Source: JBFMEX01 sp040752215 (GTDB taxonomy: Bacteria > Pseudomonadota > Alphaproteobacteria > Rhizobiales > Hyphomicrobiaceae). From it: a stretch of 64,000 bases of DNA. The notes beneath the pieces are model-generated. The model had not been told where the DNA came from and did no database searches. It worked only from the letters and a program-made list of their open reading frames with translations. The stretch is taken from the NCBI GenBank assembly GCA_040752215.1, contig JBFMEX010000070.1, forward strand, positions 1 to 64,000. Direction: 5' to 3'. Both the position numbers and the translations under genes were made by a program. Shown here in pieces: positions 42,930 through 53,679 of the stretch. The first letter of the stretch is position 1. Each line of letters begins with the position of its first letter.

Positions 42930-44012
42930 ATGCTCTACGAGCTCGTCAACTTCAGCGACCAGATCGGCCCGCTGAACGTGTTCCGCTACATCACGTTCCG
43001 CACCGGCGGCGCGATCTTCACCTCGCTGCTGTTCGTGATGCTGTTCGGGCCCGGCATCATCGACCTGTTGCGAGTGAAGCAAGGCAAGGGCCAGCCGATC
43101 CGCGACGACGGGCCGAAGACGCATCTCGCCAAGGTCGGCACGCCGACCATGGGCGGCCTCATGATCCTCGCCGGCGTGACCGTCTCGACGCTATTGTGGG
43201 CCAACTGGTCCAACCCCTACGTCTGGGCGGTGCTCGGCGTCACACTGAGCTTCGGCGCGATCGGCTTCTACGACGACTACCTGAAGGTCACCAAGCGCAC
43301 CTCCTCGGGGTTCTCGGGCCGCGTGCGGCTTCTGATCGAGGCGGCGATCGCCGCTGCCGCGAGCTACGCCGTCATCGCCCTCGGCACTCCGGGCTTCTCC
43401 GACGCGCTGGTGCTGCCGTTCTTCAAGAACGCGGTGTTCCCGCTTGGCCTCCTTTTCATCTTGCTCGGCATCCTGGTGATTGCTGGCGCCGGCAATGCGG
43501 TCAACCTGACCGACGGCCTCGACGGTCTCGCCATTGTCCCGGTGATGATCGCCGCCGCCACCTTCGGCCTCATCGCCTATCTCTCCGGCAATGCCAACTT
43601 CGCCAAGTACCTGCAGATCCATTACGTGGCCGGTGCCGGCGAGCTGGCGATCGTGTGCGGCGCGCTGATCGGCGCCGGGCTCGGCTTTCTCTGGTTCAAT
43701 GCCCCGCCGGCGATGATCTTCATGGGCGACACCGGCTCGCTGGCGCTCGGCGGCGCGCTCGGCACCATCGCCGTCGCTACCAAGCACGAGATCGTGCTGG
43801 CGATCGTCGGCGGCCTGTTCGTGCTCGAGACGCTGTCGGTCGTGATCCAGGTCGCCTCGTTCAAGCTGACTGGCAAGCGCGTCTTCCGCATGGCGCCTCT
43901 GCACCACCATTTCGAGCAGAAGGGCTGGCACGAGTCGACGGTCGTGGTGCGGTTCTGGATCATCTCCGTGGTGCTGGCGCTGATCGGCCTCGCCAGCCTC
44001 AAGCTCAGGTGA
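42930..44012 (+). CDS. mraY: Phospho-MurNAc-pentapeptide translocase
   Basis: MraY transfers phospho-MurNAc-pentapeptide to undecaprenyl phosphate, forming lipid I at the inner membrane. The 360-residue product has about ten transmembrane helices and the hallmark motifs KTHLAKVGTPTMGG, GFYDDYLK, NLTDGLDGLA and MGDTGSLALGG. The C-terminal FRMAPLHHHFEQKGWHE is also present. A GAGGGG site precedes the ATG. Confidence 0.97.
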   Translation: MLYELVNFSDQIGPLNVFRYITFRTGGAIFTSLLFVMLFGPGIIDLLRVKQGKGQPIRDDGPKTHLAKVGTPTMGGLMILAGVTVSTLLWANWSNPYVWAVLGVTLSFGAIGFYDDYLKVTKRTSSGFSGRVRLLIEAAIAAAASYAVIALGTPGFSDALVLPFFKNAVFPLGLLFILLGILVIAGAGNAVNLTDGLDGLAIVPVMIAAATFGLIAYLSGNANFAKYLQIHYVAGAGELAIVCGALIGAGLGFLWFNAPPAMIFMGDTGSLALGGALGTIAVATKHEIVLAIVGGLFVLETLSVVIQVASFKLTGKRVFRMAPLHHHFEQKGWHESTVVVRFWIISVVLALIGLASLKLR

Positions 44013-44264
44013 GCGCGCTGTCCTGCTCCCCGATTGCGGGGCGGGCGATCCTATTTGGCGCAGCTCCCCCGTTCCCCGAGTGCGGGAAGAGCGGGTGAGC
44101 ATCCGCCGCTTGCGTAGCGCCGAGTTTCCGCCCCTGGCCCTCTCCCCGCTGAAGGAGTGGGGAAAGGGGAGCAGGGTGTGCCGTATGCGATCGCCCTGGG
44201 GTTGCGGGGAGAGGGAGCCGTCACGTGCAGCCACATTGCTCCGAAACGCGCTAGATTCCCGCCC
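44013..44264. other. Spacer with REP-like element between mraY and murD
   Basis: This is the only sizeable break inside the dcw cluster. It is filled with G/C-skewed runs of the CCCTCTCCCC/GGGGAGAGGG type, including the inverted repeat at 44138-44215. No gene is supported. Confidence 0.6.
44138..44215. repeat. REP-like palindromic element
   Basis: CCCTCTCCCCGC (44138-44149) and GCGGGGAGAGGG (44204-44215) are exact 12-bp inverted arms around a 54-nt loop that itself contains a related run (GGGGAAAGGGGAGCAGGG). This composition matches dispersed extragenic palindromes of alphaproteobacterial genomes; other copies would lie outside the window. Confidence 0.6.
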
Positions 44265-45683
44265 ATGATTCGCGCTTCCACCATGGTCGGCCGCCGGATC
44301 GCGGTGTTCGGGCTTGGCGCCTCGGGCACCGCGACCGTGCGCGCGCTCGTGGCCGGCGGCGCGGAGGTCTTGGCCTGGGACGACGGCGAGTTGGCGCGCG
44401 CCCAGGCGCGGCAGGACGGCGTGCCCCTGGCCGATCTCCGCGCGGCCGACTGGAGCCGCCTCGCCGCCCTGGTGCTGGCGCCGGGCGTGCCGCTGACCCA
44501 CCCGGCCCCGCACTGGACCGTCGAGCTGGCGCACGCGGCCGGCGTCGAGGTGATCGGCGACGTCGAGCTGTTCTTCCGCGAGCGCGCCGCGCATTGTCCC
44601 GATGCGCCGGTGATCTGCGTCACCGGCACCAACGGCAAGTCGACCACCACCGCGCTCGTCGCCCACATCCTCCGTCACTCGGGGCTCGATGTCGCCATGG
44701 GCGGCAACATCGGCGTGCCGGTTCTGGCGCTGGAGCCGCCGGCCCGCGACCGCTTCCACGTGCTGGAGCTGTCCTCGTTCCAGATCGATCTGACGCCCGG
44801 CCTCGCGCCGACCGTCGGGGTGCTGTTGAACCTGACCCCCGACCACCTCGATCGGCACGGCACGATGCAGAATTACGCCGCAATCAAGGAGCGGCTCGTT
44901 ACCGCTGCAGCGATCGCCGGCGTCGGCATCGACGACGACTTCGGGATGGCCATCCTGAAGCGCAAGGTGGCAACCGGCGCCGCGATCGCCTTCTCCGCCC
45001 GGCGCAGCATCGCCCCCGGCTACTCCATGTCGGGCAGCGAGATCGTATGCGCCAATGCCTCGGCGCTCGCCGTGAAGCTCGGCGACCTCACCGGCATTGC
45101 CACGCTGCGCGGCAGTCACAATGCCGAGAATGCGCTGGCCGCCGTTGCGGCGGTGCGCGAGTGCCTCGCCTGTCTAGGCCGGCAGACGGACATCGATTGG
45201 CAGGGCGCGCTTTCCTCCTTTGCCGGCCTCGCACATCGCTTGGAGGAGATCGGCCGCGCGGGCAAAGTGCTGCTCATCAACGACAGCAAGGCGACCAATG
45301 CCAATTCGACCGAGAAGGCGCTGACGAGCTTTCCGGGCGACATCCACTGGATCCTCGGCGGCAAGGCCAAAGACGGCGGTATTGCCAGTCTGCAGCCATA
45401 TTTCCCGCGCGTCGCCAAGGCCTATCTCGTCGGTGCCTCGAGCGAGGCGTTCGCCGCGACGCTCAGGGACCATGTGCCGTTGGAGCGGTGCGGAACGCTC
45501 GATGTCGCCGTCGCCCGCGCCGCCGACGATGCCGCCCGCTCGCCGGCTGCAGAGCCTGTCGTGCTGCTCTCGCCAGCCTGCGCCTCCTACGACCAGTACA
45601 AGAATTTCGAGGAGCGCGGTGATCACTTCCGCCGTCTGGTCGCGGCGCTGCCGGGTTTCCGCGCGCGGGAGAGCGGCGCATGA
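44265..45683 (+). CDS. murD: UDP-MurNAc-L-alanine:D-glutamate ligase
   Basis: MurD adds D-glutamate, made by MurI, to UDP-MurNAc-L-Ala. The 472-residue product has a Rossmann-like N-terminus (VFGLGASGTATVRAL), the ATP loop TGTNGKSTTT, and ELSSFQID plus NLTPDHLDRHG in the central domain. NDSKATNANST and LLSPACASYDQYKNFEERGDHF mark the C-terminal domain. The ATG after the REP-like spacer was used; a second ATG six codons later is possible. Confidence 0.95.
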   Translation: MIRASTMVGRRIAVFGLGASGTATVRALVAGGAEVLAWDDGELARAQARQDGVPLADLRAADWSRLAALVLAPGVPLTHPAPHWTVELAHAAGVEVIGDVELFFRERAAHCPDAPVICVTGTNGKSTTTALVAHILRHSGLDVAMGGNIGVPVLALEPPARDRFHVLELSSFQIDLTPGLAPTVGVLLNLTPDHLDRHGTMQNYAAIKERLVTAAAIAGVGIDDDFGMAILKRKVATGAAIAFSARRSIAPGYSMSGSEIVCANASALAVKLGDLTGIATLRGSHNAENALAAVAAVRECLACLGRQTDIDWQGALSSFAGLAHRLEEIGRAGKVLLINDSKATNANSTEKALTSFPGDIHWILGGKAKDGGIASLQPYFPRVAKAYLVGASSEAFAATLRDHVPLERCGTLDVAVARAADDAARSPAAEPVVLLSPACASYDQYKNFEERGDHFRRLVAALPGFRARESGA

Positions 45684-46855
45684 GGATCAGCCGCGCCGAC
45701 CGGAGCCGCCTCGCCGAGTGGTGGTTCACCGTCGACACGGTGCTGCTGTCGGCGATCCTCGTGCTCGTCGCCGCCGGTCTCGTGCTGTCGCTCGCCGCCA
45801 GCCCCGCGGTGGCGATCAAGAAGGGCTACGAGACGTTCTACTTCTTCGAGCGCCACGTCGCGTTCTCGGTGGTGGCTGTTCCCATGATGCTTGCGATCTC
45901 GTTGCTCGAGCCGCAGGCGGTCCGACGGCTCGCGCTCGCCGTCTTGCTGGTCGCCTTTGTCGGTCTCCTCGCGGTCGCACTGACCGGGCCCGAGATCAAC
46001 GGCGCCCGGCGCTGGCTGGTCGTCGCCGGCCATTCGCTGCAGCCCTCCGAGCTCGCCAAGCCGGCGCTCGTCGTCGTCGCCGCGTGGCTGTTTGCCGAAA
46101 CCGGCCGCCGCCCCGACATGCCGGCGCTGGGGCTCGCGGTTGGCTTGCTGGCGGCCTTGGTCGGGCTGCTCGTCGCGCAGCCGGACATCGGCCAGTCGCT
46201 GCTCGTCGCCATGGTGTGGGGCGCGCTCTACTTCCTCTCCGGCCAATCGCTGCTCGGCGGCGCGGCGCTGGCTGTGACGGGCGTCGCCGGCCTCGTCGGC
46301 GCCTATTTGTCCTTCCCTCACGTGCAGGGCCGCATCGACCGCTTCCTGGTGCCCTCGGCCGGCGACAACTCGCAGGTCGATCGCGCCATGCAGTCGTTCT
46401 CCGAGGGCGGCTTCTTCGGCCGCGGCCCGGGCGAGGGCCAGATCAAGTCCGTGCTGCCCGATGCGCACACCGATTTCATTTTCGCCGTCGTTGCCGAGGA
46501 GTATGGCGTTGCCGCCTGCCTCGCCCTCCTCCTGCTGCTCGGATTCATAGTCATGCGCGCGCTCGCGAGGAGCTTCACCGAGCCGGATCCCGCAACCCGG
46601 CTTTCGATTCAGGGCCTCGCGCTGCTGTTCGGCCTGCAGGCGCTGATCAACATGGCGGTCAATGTCGGCCTCGCCCCGGCCAAGGGAATGACCCTGCCAT
46701 TCATTTCGTCCGGCGGGTCGTCGATGCTCGGCGTCGCCATGTTGCTCGGCATGCTGCTTGCCTTGACGCGGCGGCGCCCCCATTCCATCAGGATGCGCCG
46801 GCCGCCGCCGACGGTAGCATTGCCGGCGCAGGGGGAGAGGAAGGCGAGCCCGTAG
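45680..46855 (+). CDS. ftsW: FtsW, septal peptidoglycan glycosyltransferase (SEDS)
   Basis: FtsW polymerises lipid II at the septum with FtsI. The 391-residue product has about ten transmembrane helices and SEDS motifs: GARRWL, LQPSELAKPALV, QPDIGQSLL, the large loop with DFIFAVVAEEYG, and the C-terminal GMTLPFISSGGSSML. It overlaps the murD stop (ATGA) and its own stop overlaps the murG GTG. Confidence 0.96.
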   Translation: MRISRADRSRLAEWWFTVDTVLLSAILVLVAAGLVLSLAASPAVAIKKGYETFYFFERHVAFSVVAVPMMLAISLLEPQAVRRLALAVLLVAFVGLLAVALTGPEINGARRWLVVAGHSLQPSELAKPALVVVAAWLFAETGRRPDMPALGLAVGLLAALVGLLVAQPDIGQSLLVAMVWGALYFLSGQSLLGGAALAVTGVAGLVGAYLSFPHVQGRIDRFLVPSAGDNSQVDRAMQSFSEGGFFGRGPGEGQIKSVLPDAHTDFIFAVVAEEYGVAACLALLLLLGFIVMRALARSFTEPDPATRLSIQGLALLFGLQALINMAVNVGLAPAKGMTLPFISSGGSSMLGVAMLLGMLLALTRRRPHSIRMRRPPPTVALPAQGERKASP

Positions 46856-47976
46856 TGAATCCACACACGAAGTGCGTGATGCTCGCCGCCGGCGGAACCG
46901 GCGGCCATCTGTTCCCGGCCTATGCGCTGGCCGAGGAGTTGGCCCGGCGCGGCTACACGGTCGACCTCGCCACCGACATGCGCGGCGACCGCTATGGCAC
47001 GGGCTTTCCGGCCCGCACCGTGCACAAGATCCACTCCGCGACGCTTGCCGGACGATCGCCGCTCGCCGTGGCGCGGACCGGCGTGCTGCTCGCACGCGGC
47101 GTCGGCGAGGCCCTGCGCATCCTCGCTCGCGTGAAGCCTTCCGTCGTCGTCGGCTTCGGCGGCTACCCGAGCTTCCCGCCGCTGATCGCCGCCCGCCTGC
47201 GCCGCATTCCGGCGGCTCTGCACGAGCAGAACGCGGTTCTCGGCCGTGCCAACCGCATGCTGGCCAGGCGCGTCGACCGGGTCGCGACGTCGTTCGCGGC
47301 GACCCGGTTCCTCGACGGGGCACTCGCCGCAAAGGCCTGTTTCACGGGGAACCCGGTGCGCGCCGTCGTGATCGCGGCCGCCCGCACGCCCTACGCGCCG
47401 CCGGCTCCCGACGGGCCGTTCAACCTGCTTGTCTTTGGCGGCAGCCAGGGCGCCCGGGTGCTCGCCGACCTCGCCCCGCCGGCGTTGGCGGCACTCGCCG
47501 CGCCACTCCGCCAGCGGCTCAGGGTGGTGCAGCAGGCGCGCGAAGAGGACCTTCCCCGCGTCGAGGCGGCCTACGCGGCGGCCGGCATCTCGGCCACGGT
47601 GCGGCCGTTTTTTCAGGATTTGCCGGAGCGGATGGCGGCGGCCCACCTGGTGATCGGGCGGTCCGGCGCCTCCTCGGTGGCGGAGCTGACCGTCATCGGC
47701 CGTCCCTCCATCCTGGTTCCGCTGCCGCACGCGCTTGACAATGATCAGTTGCAGAATGCAACGAGGCTTGCCGAATCGGGCGGGGCTTGGTGTATCGAGC
47801 AGAAGGACTTGTCGCCCGAGCGGCTCCGGCTCGAGCTGGAGGGGCTGATGGGAGATCCCGCGCGGCTCGCCGCGGCAGCGGAGGCGGCGCGCAGCGCCGG
47901 CCGTCCGGATGCGGTCGAGCGGCTCGCCGATCTGGTGGAGGAACTGGCCGGGGCGAGGGCACGGCCGGGAGGGTGA
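46855..47976 (+). CDS. murG: UDP-GlcNAc:lipid I N-acetylglucosaminyltransferase
   Basis: MurG converts lipid I to lipid II at the cytoplasmic face of the membrane. The 373-residue product has the G-loop AAGGTGGHLFPA, VGFGGYPSFPPLIAA, LHEQNAVLGRANR, VFGGSQGARVL and the C-terminal donor site SGASSVAELTVIGRPSILVPLPHALDNDQ. The start is a GTG sharing its first base with the ftsW stop, with a GGGGGAGAGG purine tract upstream. Confidence 0.95.
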   Translation: MNPHTKCVMLAAGGTGGHLFPAYALAEELARRGYTVDLATDMRGDRYGTGFPARTVHKIHSATLAGRSPLAVARTGVLLARGVGEALRILARVKPSVVVGFGGYPSFPPLIAARLRRIPAALHEQNAVLGRANRMLARRVDRVATSFAATRFLDGALAAKACFTGNPVRAVVIAAARTPYAPPAPDGPFNLLVFGGSQGARVLADLAPPALAALAAPLRQRLRVVQQAREEDLPRVEAAYAAAGISATVRPFFQDLPERMAAAHLVIGRSGASSVAELTVIGRPSILVPLPHALDNDQLQNATRLAESGGAWCIEQKDLSPERLRLELEGLMGDPARLAAAAEAARSAGRPDAVERLADLVEELAGARARPGG

Positions 47977-48026
47977 TCGGCCGGCAGTCGGCGGCGCGGG
48001 GCAGGACATTCGGGGGACGACCAACC

Positions 48027-49463
48027 ATGCAGATGCCTCGCGAGATCGGCACCTTCCATATCATCGGCATCGGCGGCATCGGCATGAGCGCGATCGCCGA
48101 GATCCTGATGGCCAAGGGTTACGCCGTCCAGGGCAGCGACCAGAAGGACAGCGCCAACGTCCGCCGCCTGCGCCAGAAGGGCGTGCGCGTGTTCATCGGT
48201 CACGACGCGATCAATCTCGTCGGCGCCCGCCAGGTGGTGATCTCCTCGGCGGTCAAGCGCGGCAACCCGGAGCTCGAGGCCGCCCGCGCCAAGGGTCTGC
48301 CGATCATCCGCCGCGCCGAGATGCTGGCCGAGCTGATGCGCCTCTACACGACGATCTCGATCACCGGAACACACGGCAAGACGACGACGTCCTCGCTCAT
48401 CGCCCACGTTTTCGCACAAGCTGGCCACGACCCGACCGTCATCACCGGGGGTATCATCAACTCCTGGGGCTCCAACGCGCGGCTCGGCAAGGGCGACTGG
48501 ATGATCGTCGAGGCCGACGAGTCCGACGGCACCTTCATCCGCCTGCCGACCCAGATCGGCGTCGTCACCAACATCGATCCCGAGCACCTCGACTACTTCA
48601 AGACGGTCGAGATCATGCATCGCGAGTATGAGGTGTTCTATCGCAACATCCCCTTCTACGGGCTGGCCGTCACCTGCACCGACCATCCGGTGGTGCGCGA
48701 GATGGTCGAGCGCCTCGAGTTGAGGCGGGACGGCCGGCGGCTGCTGACCTATGGCACCACGACCGATGCCGATCTGGTGCTCGAGGGACTTCGTCCGGAA
48801 GGAGCCACGACCGTGATCGACGTGCGTCTCGGCGCCCGCGTTGCCGGCGGCGAGCGCCGCCTCGCGGGGCTCAGGCTGCCGCTGATCGGCCGCCACAATG
48901 CCCTCAACGCGCTGGCTGCGATCGCCGTCGCCAGCGAGGCCGGCATTGCTGACACCGCCGTTCGCAGCGGCATCGAGAGCTTCGCCGGGGTCAAGCGCCG
49001 CTTCCAGCTCACCGGGCACTGGAACGGCATCTCGATCTACGACGACTACGGCCACCACCCGGCCGAGATCGCCGCGGTGCTCGAGGCGGCGCGCGCCGGT
49101 GCACGCGGTCGCGTCATTGCCGTATGCGAGCCGCACCGCTTCACCCGCGTGCGCGACCTGTGGCCCGAGTTCTGCGCCGCCTTCCGCCACGCCGACAGCG
49201 TCGTCGTTGGCCCGCTCTACAGCGCCGGCGAGCAGCCGATCGAGGGCGTCGATTCGCACGCCCTGGCGCGCGGCATCCACGCCACCGGTCACACCGCTGT
49301 GGTGGCGATCGACGACCCGGCCGAGTTGGTGCCGCTCATCCGCCGCTATGCGCGCTCGGGCGACATGGTCGTCTGCCTCGGCGCCGGCGTGTCGACCGAG
49401 TGGGCGCACGCGCTGCCCGAGTGGCTCGCCGACGAGCCGCGCCGCGCGGGCGGCGTGGCATGA
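48027..49463 (+). CDS. murC: UDP-MurNAc:L-alanine ligase
   Basis: MurC adds the first amino acid, L-alanine, to UDP-MurNAc. The 478-residue product starts with MQMPREIGTFHIIGIGGIGMSAIAEIL and contains the ATP loop TGTHGKTTTSS, EADESDGTF, NIDPEHLDY and the C-terminal DDYGHHPAEIAAVL and PHRFTR motifs. GGGGGACG precedes the ATG. Confidence 0.96.
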   Translation: MQMPREIGTFHIIGIGGIGMSAIAEILMAKGYAVQGSDQKDSANVRRLRQKGVRVFIGHDAINLVGARQVVISSAVKRGNPELEAARAKGLPIIRRAEMLAELMRLYTTISITGTHGKTTTSSLIAHVFAQAGHDPTVITGGIINSWGSNARLGKGDWMIVEADESDGTFIRLPTQIGVVTNIDPEHLDYFKTVEIMHREYEVFYRNIPFYGLAVTCTDHPVVREMVERLELRRDGRRLLTYGTTTDADLVLEGLRPEGATTVIDVRLGARVAGGERRLAGLRLPLIGRHNALNALAAIAVASEAGIADTAVRSGIESFAGVKRRFQLTGHWNGISIYDDYGHHPAEIAAVLEAARAGARGRVIAVCEPHRFTRVRDLWPEFCAAFRHADSVVVGPLYSAGEQPIEGVDSHALARGIHATGHTAVVAIDDPAELVPLIRRYARSGDMVVCLGAGVSTEWAHALPEWLADEPRRAGGVA

Positions 49464-49497
49464 GCTGCCGCGGCAGGTCCGTCCCGGAGCAGCGATC

Positions 49498-50471
<974 letters not shown>

Positions 50472-50475
<4 letters not shown>

Positions 50476-51419
50476 TGCCGCCCGCGCCGCCACGCACGTT
50501 CCGCAAGGTCGCGGTGCTGATGGGCGGCTGGTCGGCCGAGCGCGAGGTCAGTCTCCGATCCGGTGCCGCGGTCGCTGATGCGCTCGAGGGCGAGGGCTAC
50601 GAGGTGGTCAGCCTCGATGTCGGGCGCGACGTGGCGGCCCGCCTCGCCGAGATCCGACCCGACGTCTGCTTCAACGCGCTGCACGGCCGCTTCGGCGAGG
50701 ACGGCGGCATGCAGGGCGTGCTCGAGTGCCTCGCCATCCCCTACACGCACTCGGGCGTGCTCGCCTCCGCGCTCGCCATGCACAAGGAGCGCGCCAAGGC
50801 GGTCATGCGTGCCGCCGGCGTGCCGGTTGCAGAGGCCGAACTCGTCACCCGGCGCGAGGCGGCGTCCCGCCATGTGCTCGCCCCGCCTTACGTCGTGAAG
50901 CCGGTCGACGAGGGCTCGAGCGTCGGCGTGGTGATCGTCCGCGAGGGTGCCAATGCACCCCCGGCGGCGATCGCGCAGGGCGGCGACGGCGATGGCATCG
51001 TGATGGTCGAGCGCTATGTGCCCGGCCGCGAGCTGACCTGCGCCGTGATCGGCGATCACGTCACCGACCTGATCGAAATCCTGCCGAGCGAGGGCCTCGC
51101 CTTCTACGACTACGAGGCGAAATACGCGCCCGGCGGCTCGCGACACCTGCTACCGGCCAGAGTTTCACCGGATGTTTACCAAATGGTCCGGAAATACACG
51201 CGGGCGGCACACCGTTCGCTCGGGTGCCGTGGCGTGTCGCGCGCGGACTTCCGCTACGACGATACGCCCGGCGGCGGGGGCGAGCTGGTGTGCCTCGAGG
51301 TCAACACCCAGCCGGGCATGACGGCGACCTCGCTGGTGCCCGAGCTGGCCCACTACGCCGGATGGTCGTTCGGCGAGCTGGTGCGCTGGATCGTCGAGGA
51401 TGCGAGCTGCAACAGGTAG
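50472..51419 (+). CDS. ddl: D-alanine:D-alanine ligase
   Basis: Ddl joins two D-alanines with ATP for MurF. The 315-residue product has VAVLMGGWSAEREVSLRSG, the HGRFGEDGGMQGVLE block, THSGVLASALAMHKERAK, and the ATP-grasp segments YVVKPVDEGSSVGV and EVNTQPGMTATSLVPE. It is of usual length and in the conserved position before ftsQ. Confidence 0.95.
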
Positions 51420-52311
51420 GTCTGGCTGGCGCGCCGGGACGGGGTCCGAAGCCGGATCGCCGCGCCTCGCCCTTGCGCCTGAGGCCGGAGCGTTCGCGGC
51501 CCGGCCGCGCCGGCATTCCCCACGCCGCCGCCTGCCGCTGCTGCTGGCCGCCGCTGTGATGCTCGGAGCGGTGGTCGTCGCGCTCGCCGTCGAGGGTGGA
51601 CGCCGCGGCATCGCGCTGGTGCCCGAGGCCGACGTGCTCGCGCGCCGTCTCGGCTTCGGCATCGAGGTGGTGACGCTCGCCGGCCACCGCTTTGCCGCCG
51701 ACGAGGAGATCCTCGGCGCGCTCGATCTCGCCAACGTGCGCTCGCTCGTCGGCTTCGATGTCGGCGCCGCGCGCCGGCGCATCGAGCGCATCCCGTGGGT
51801 CGCCAGCGCCGACATCACGCGCGTGTTGCCCGACCGGCTCGACATCCGCATCGTCGAGCGCAAGCCGTTCGCCGTCTGGCAGCGCGGCGGAAAGGAGATG
51901 CTGATAGACGCCACCGGCCGCACGCTGCAGGAGATCGGCGCCGGCTCGGTCGATCATCTGCCGCGCGTGATCGGCGAAGGAGCGGCACCGGAGGCCGCGA
52001 CACTGGTCGCAACCGTTGCGCGCCACGATGAGATCGCGCGCCGCTTCCGCGCGGCCGAGCGGGTCGGCGAGCGCCGCTGGACTCTGCGGCTTTCGGACGG
52101 CATCGTGATGCATCTGCCGGCGGACGGCCCGGCGCTGGCGCTTGAGCGGCTGGCCGCGGCGGGCCGGATGGAGCGGCTGCTCGCCCAATCCAACCGGATC
52201 ATCGATATGAGAGCCGCCGGCCGCATCGCCGTGCGCAGCGCGCCGGCCGCCGAGTCCGGCGTCGCGCGCGTCTCGGGCATCATGCCGTCCGCTACCGGAC
52301 GCAAGGAGTAG
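51400..52311 (+). CDS. ftsQ: FtsQ, divisome assembly protein
   Basis: FtsQ is a bitopic inner-membrane protein whose periplasmic part (POTRA plus beta domain) recruits FtsL-type proteins. The 303-residue product has an Arg-rich cytoplasmic N-terminus, a helix at about 46-66, a POTRA domain (EVVTLAGHRFAADEEILGALDL to VLPDRLDIRIVERKPFAVW) and a beta domain. The assigned ATG overlaps the end of ddl by 20 bp and has a poor ribosome binding site, so the true start may be slightly downstream. Confidence 0.9.
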   Translation: MRAATGRSGWRAGTGSEAGSPRLALAPEAGAFAARPRRHSPRRRLPLLLAAAVMLGAVVVALAVEGGRRGIALVPEADVLARRLGFGIEVVTLAGHRFAADEEILGALDLANVRSLVGFDVGAARRRIERIPWVASADITRVLPDRLDIRIVERKPFAVWQRGGKEMLIDATGRTLQEIGAGSVDHLPRVIGEGAAPEAATLVATVARHDEIARRFRAAERVGERRWTLRLSDGIVMHLPADGPALALERLAAAGRMERLLAQSNRIIDMRAAGRIAVRSAPAAESGVARVSGIMPSATGRKE

Positions 52312-52314
52312 CCG

Positions 52315-53565
52315 ATGCGCTCGTCGAGCCGCCGCGCCGGTCGCCGTCTCGTCTCGGTGCTCGACATCGGCACCGCCAAGATTGCCTGCCTGATCGCCGT
52401 CGCCGACGAAAGCGGAGGCGTGCGCATCGTCGGCCTCGGCCACCAGCGCTCGCGCGGGGTCAAGGCCGGCGTGATCATAGATCTCGACCAGGCCGAGCAG
52501 GCGATCCGCGCCAGCGTCGGCCAGGCCGAGCGGATGGCCGGCGTGACGCTGGAGGAGGTCGTCGTTGGTGTCTCCTGCGGGCGGCTCGCGTCGCTCAATT
52601 TCGCTGCCAGCACCGACGTCGAGACCGGCCGCGTCGGCGATGGCGACATCGCCCGCGCGCTCAAGGGCGCGCGCGCCTTCGCCGAGCGTGACGGCCGCGC
52701 GCTGGTGCACCTGAACCCGACCGGCATCCGCCTCGACGGCGCGCCCGGCGGCGGCGACCCGCGCGGCATGGCGGCCCGGCGCCTCGGCCTCGACCTGCAC
52801 GCGGTGACCGCCGACGAGGGACCGCTGCAGAACCTGACGCTCGCCGTCGAGCGCTGCTTCCTCGGTGTCTCCGCCCTGGTCCCGACGCCGTATGCCAGCG
52901 CGCTCGCCGTCACCACCGAGGAGGAGCGCCGGCTCGGCGTCGCGGTGCTCGACATCGGCGCCGGCACGACCACCATCGCCGGCTTCGTCGACGGCCGTTT
53001 CGTGCTCGCCGATGCCATTCCCGTCGGCGGGCATCATATCACCTTCGACATCGCGCGATCGTTGCAGATGCCGCTTGCGCAGGCGGAGCGAATCAAGGCG
53101 CTGTATGGAGCGCTGGTCAGCGCCCCGTCGGACGTGCACGACACCTTCACCTATCAGCTCGCGGGCGAGGACGAAGGGGTCGAGCACACGACGACCAAGG
53201 CGGTGCTCGGCGAGATCATGAGACCGCGTGTCGCCAGTCTCGTCGATCTTGCGGGGGACCGCATCGAGCGCTCGGGGCTCGGGGGACTGATCGGCGAGCG
53301 GGTGGTCGTGACGGGGGGATCGAGCGCCATCGTCGGCCTCGGCGAGCTCACAGCAAGTCGGCTCGGGCGGTCGGTCAGGGCCGCGGTGCCGACCCGGCTC
53401 AATGGGCTGCCGCCGAGCGTGGCCGGGCCGGCGTTCTCGACCGTGGTCGGGCTGATGATCGCGGCGACGGCTGACGACGGGGCGATCGGGTCTGACGCCT
53501 ACGACGAGGCCCGCCAGACGGGCTACCTCGGGCGCGTCGGAGCCTGGCTCCGTGACGGGTTTTGA
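52315..53565 (+). CDS. ftsA: FtsA, actin-like membrane tether of the Z ring
   Basis: FtsA links FtsZ to the membrane and the divisome. The 416-residue product has actin-fold motifs (VLDIGTAKIACLIA, VLDIGAGTTTIAGFVDG, VVTGGSSAIVGL) and the 1C-domain region. The C-terminus YLGRVGAWLRDGF forms the expected amphipathic membrane-targeting helix. A strong AAGGAG precedes the ATG, 3 bp after ftsQ. Confidence 0.95.
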   Translation: MRSSSRRAGRRLVSVLDIGTAKIACLIAVADESGGVRIVGLGHQRSRGVKAGVIIDLDQAEQAIRASVGQAERMAGVTLEEVVVGVSCGRLASLNFAASTDVETGRVGDGDIARALKGARAFAERDGRALVHLNPTGIRLDGAPGGGDPRGMAARRLGLDLHAVTADEGPLQNLTLAVERCFLGVSALVPTPYASALAVTTEEERRLGVAVLDIGAGTTTIAGFVDGRFVLADAIPVGGHHITFDIARSLQMPLAQAERIKALYGALVSAPSDVHDTFTYQLAGEDEGVEHTTTKAVLGEIMRPRVASLVDLAGDRIERSGLGGLIGERVVVTGGSSAIVGLGELTASRLGRSVRAAVPTRLNGLPPSVAGPAFSTVVGLMIAATADDGAIGSDAYDEARQTGYLGRVGAWLRDGF

Positions 53566-53679
53566 CAGTCGGAGTGGCTTGCGGCGGTAGCGCTCGCGGG
53601 CGTCGAACGAGGTCAGAGGCTGGGTGCGGTGCGGCCCACGAGCAAGGGGGCACCACGCCGAACCGGCGCGGAGACGCGG

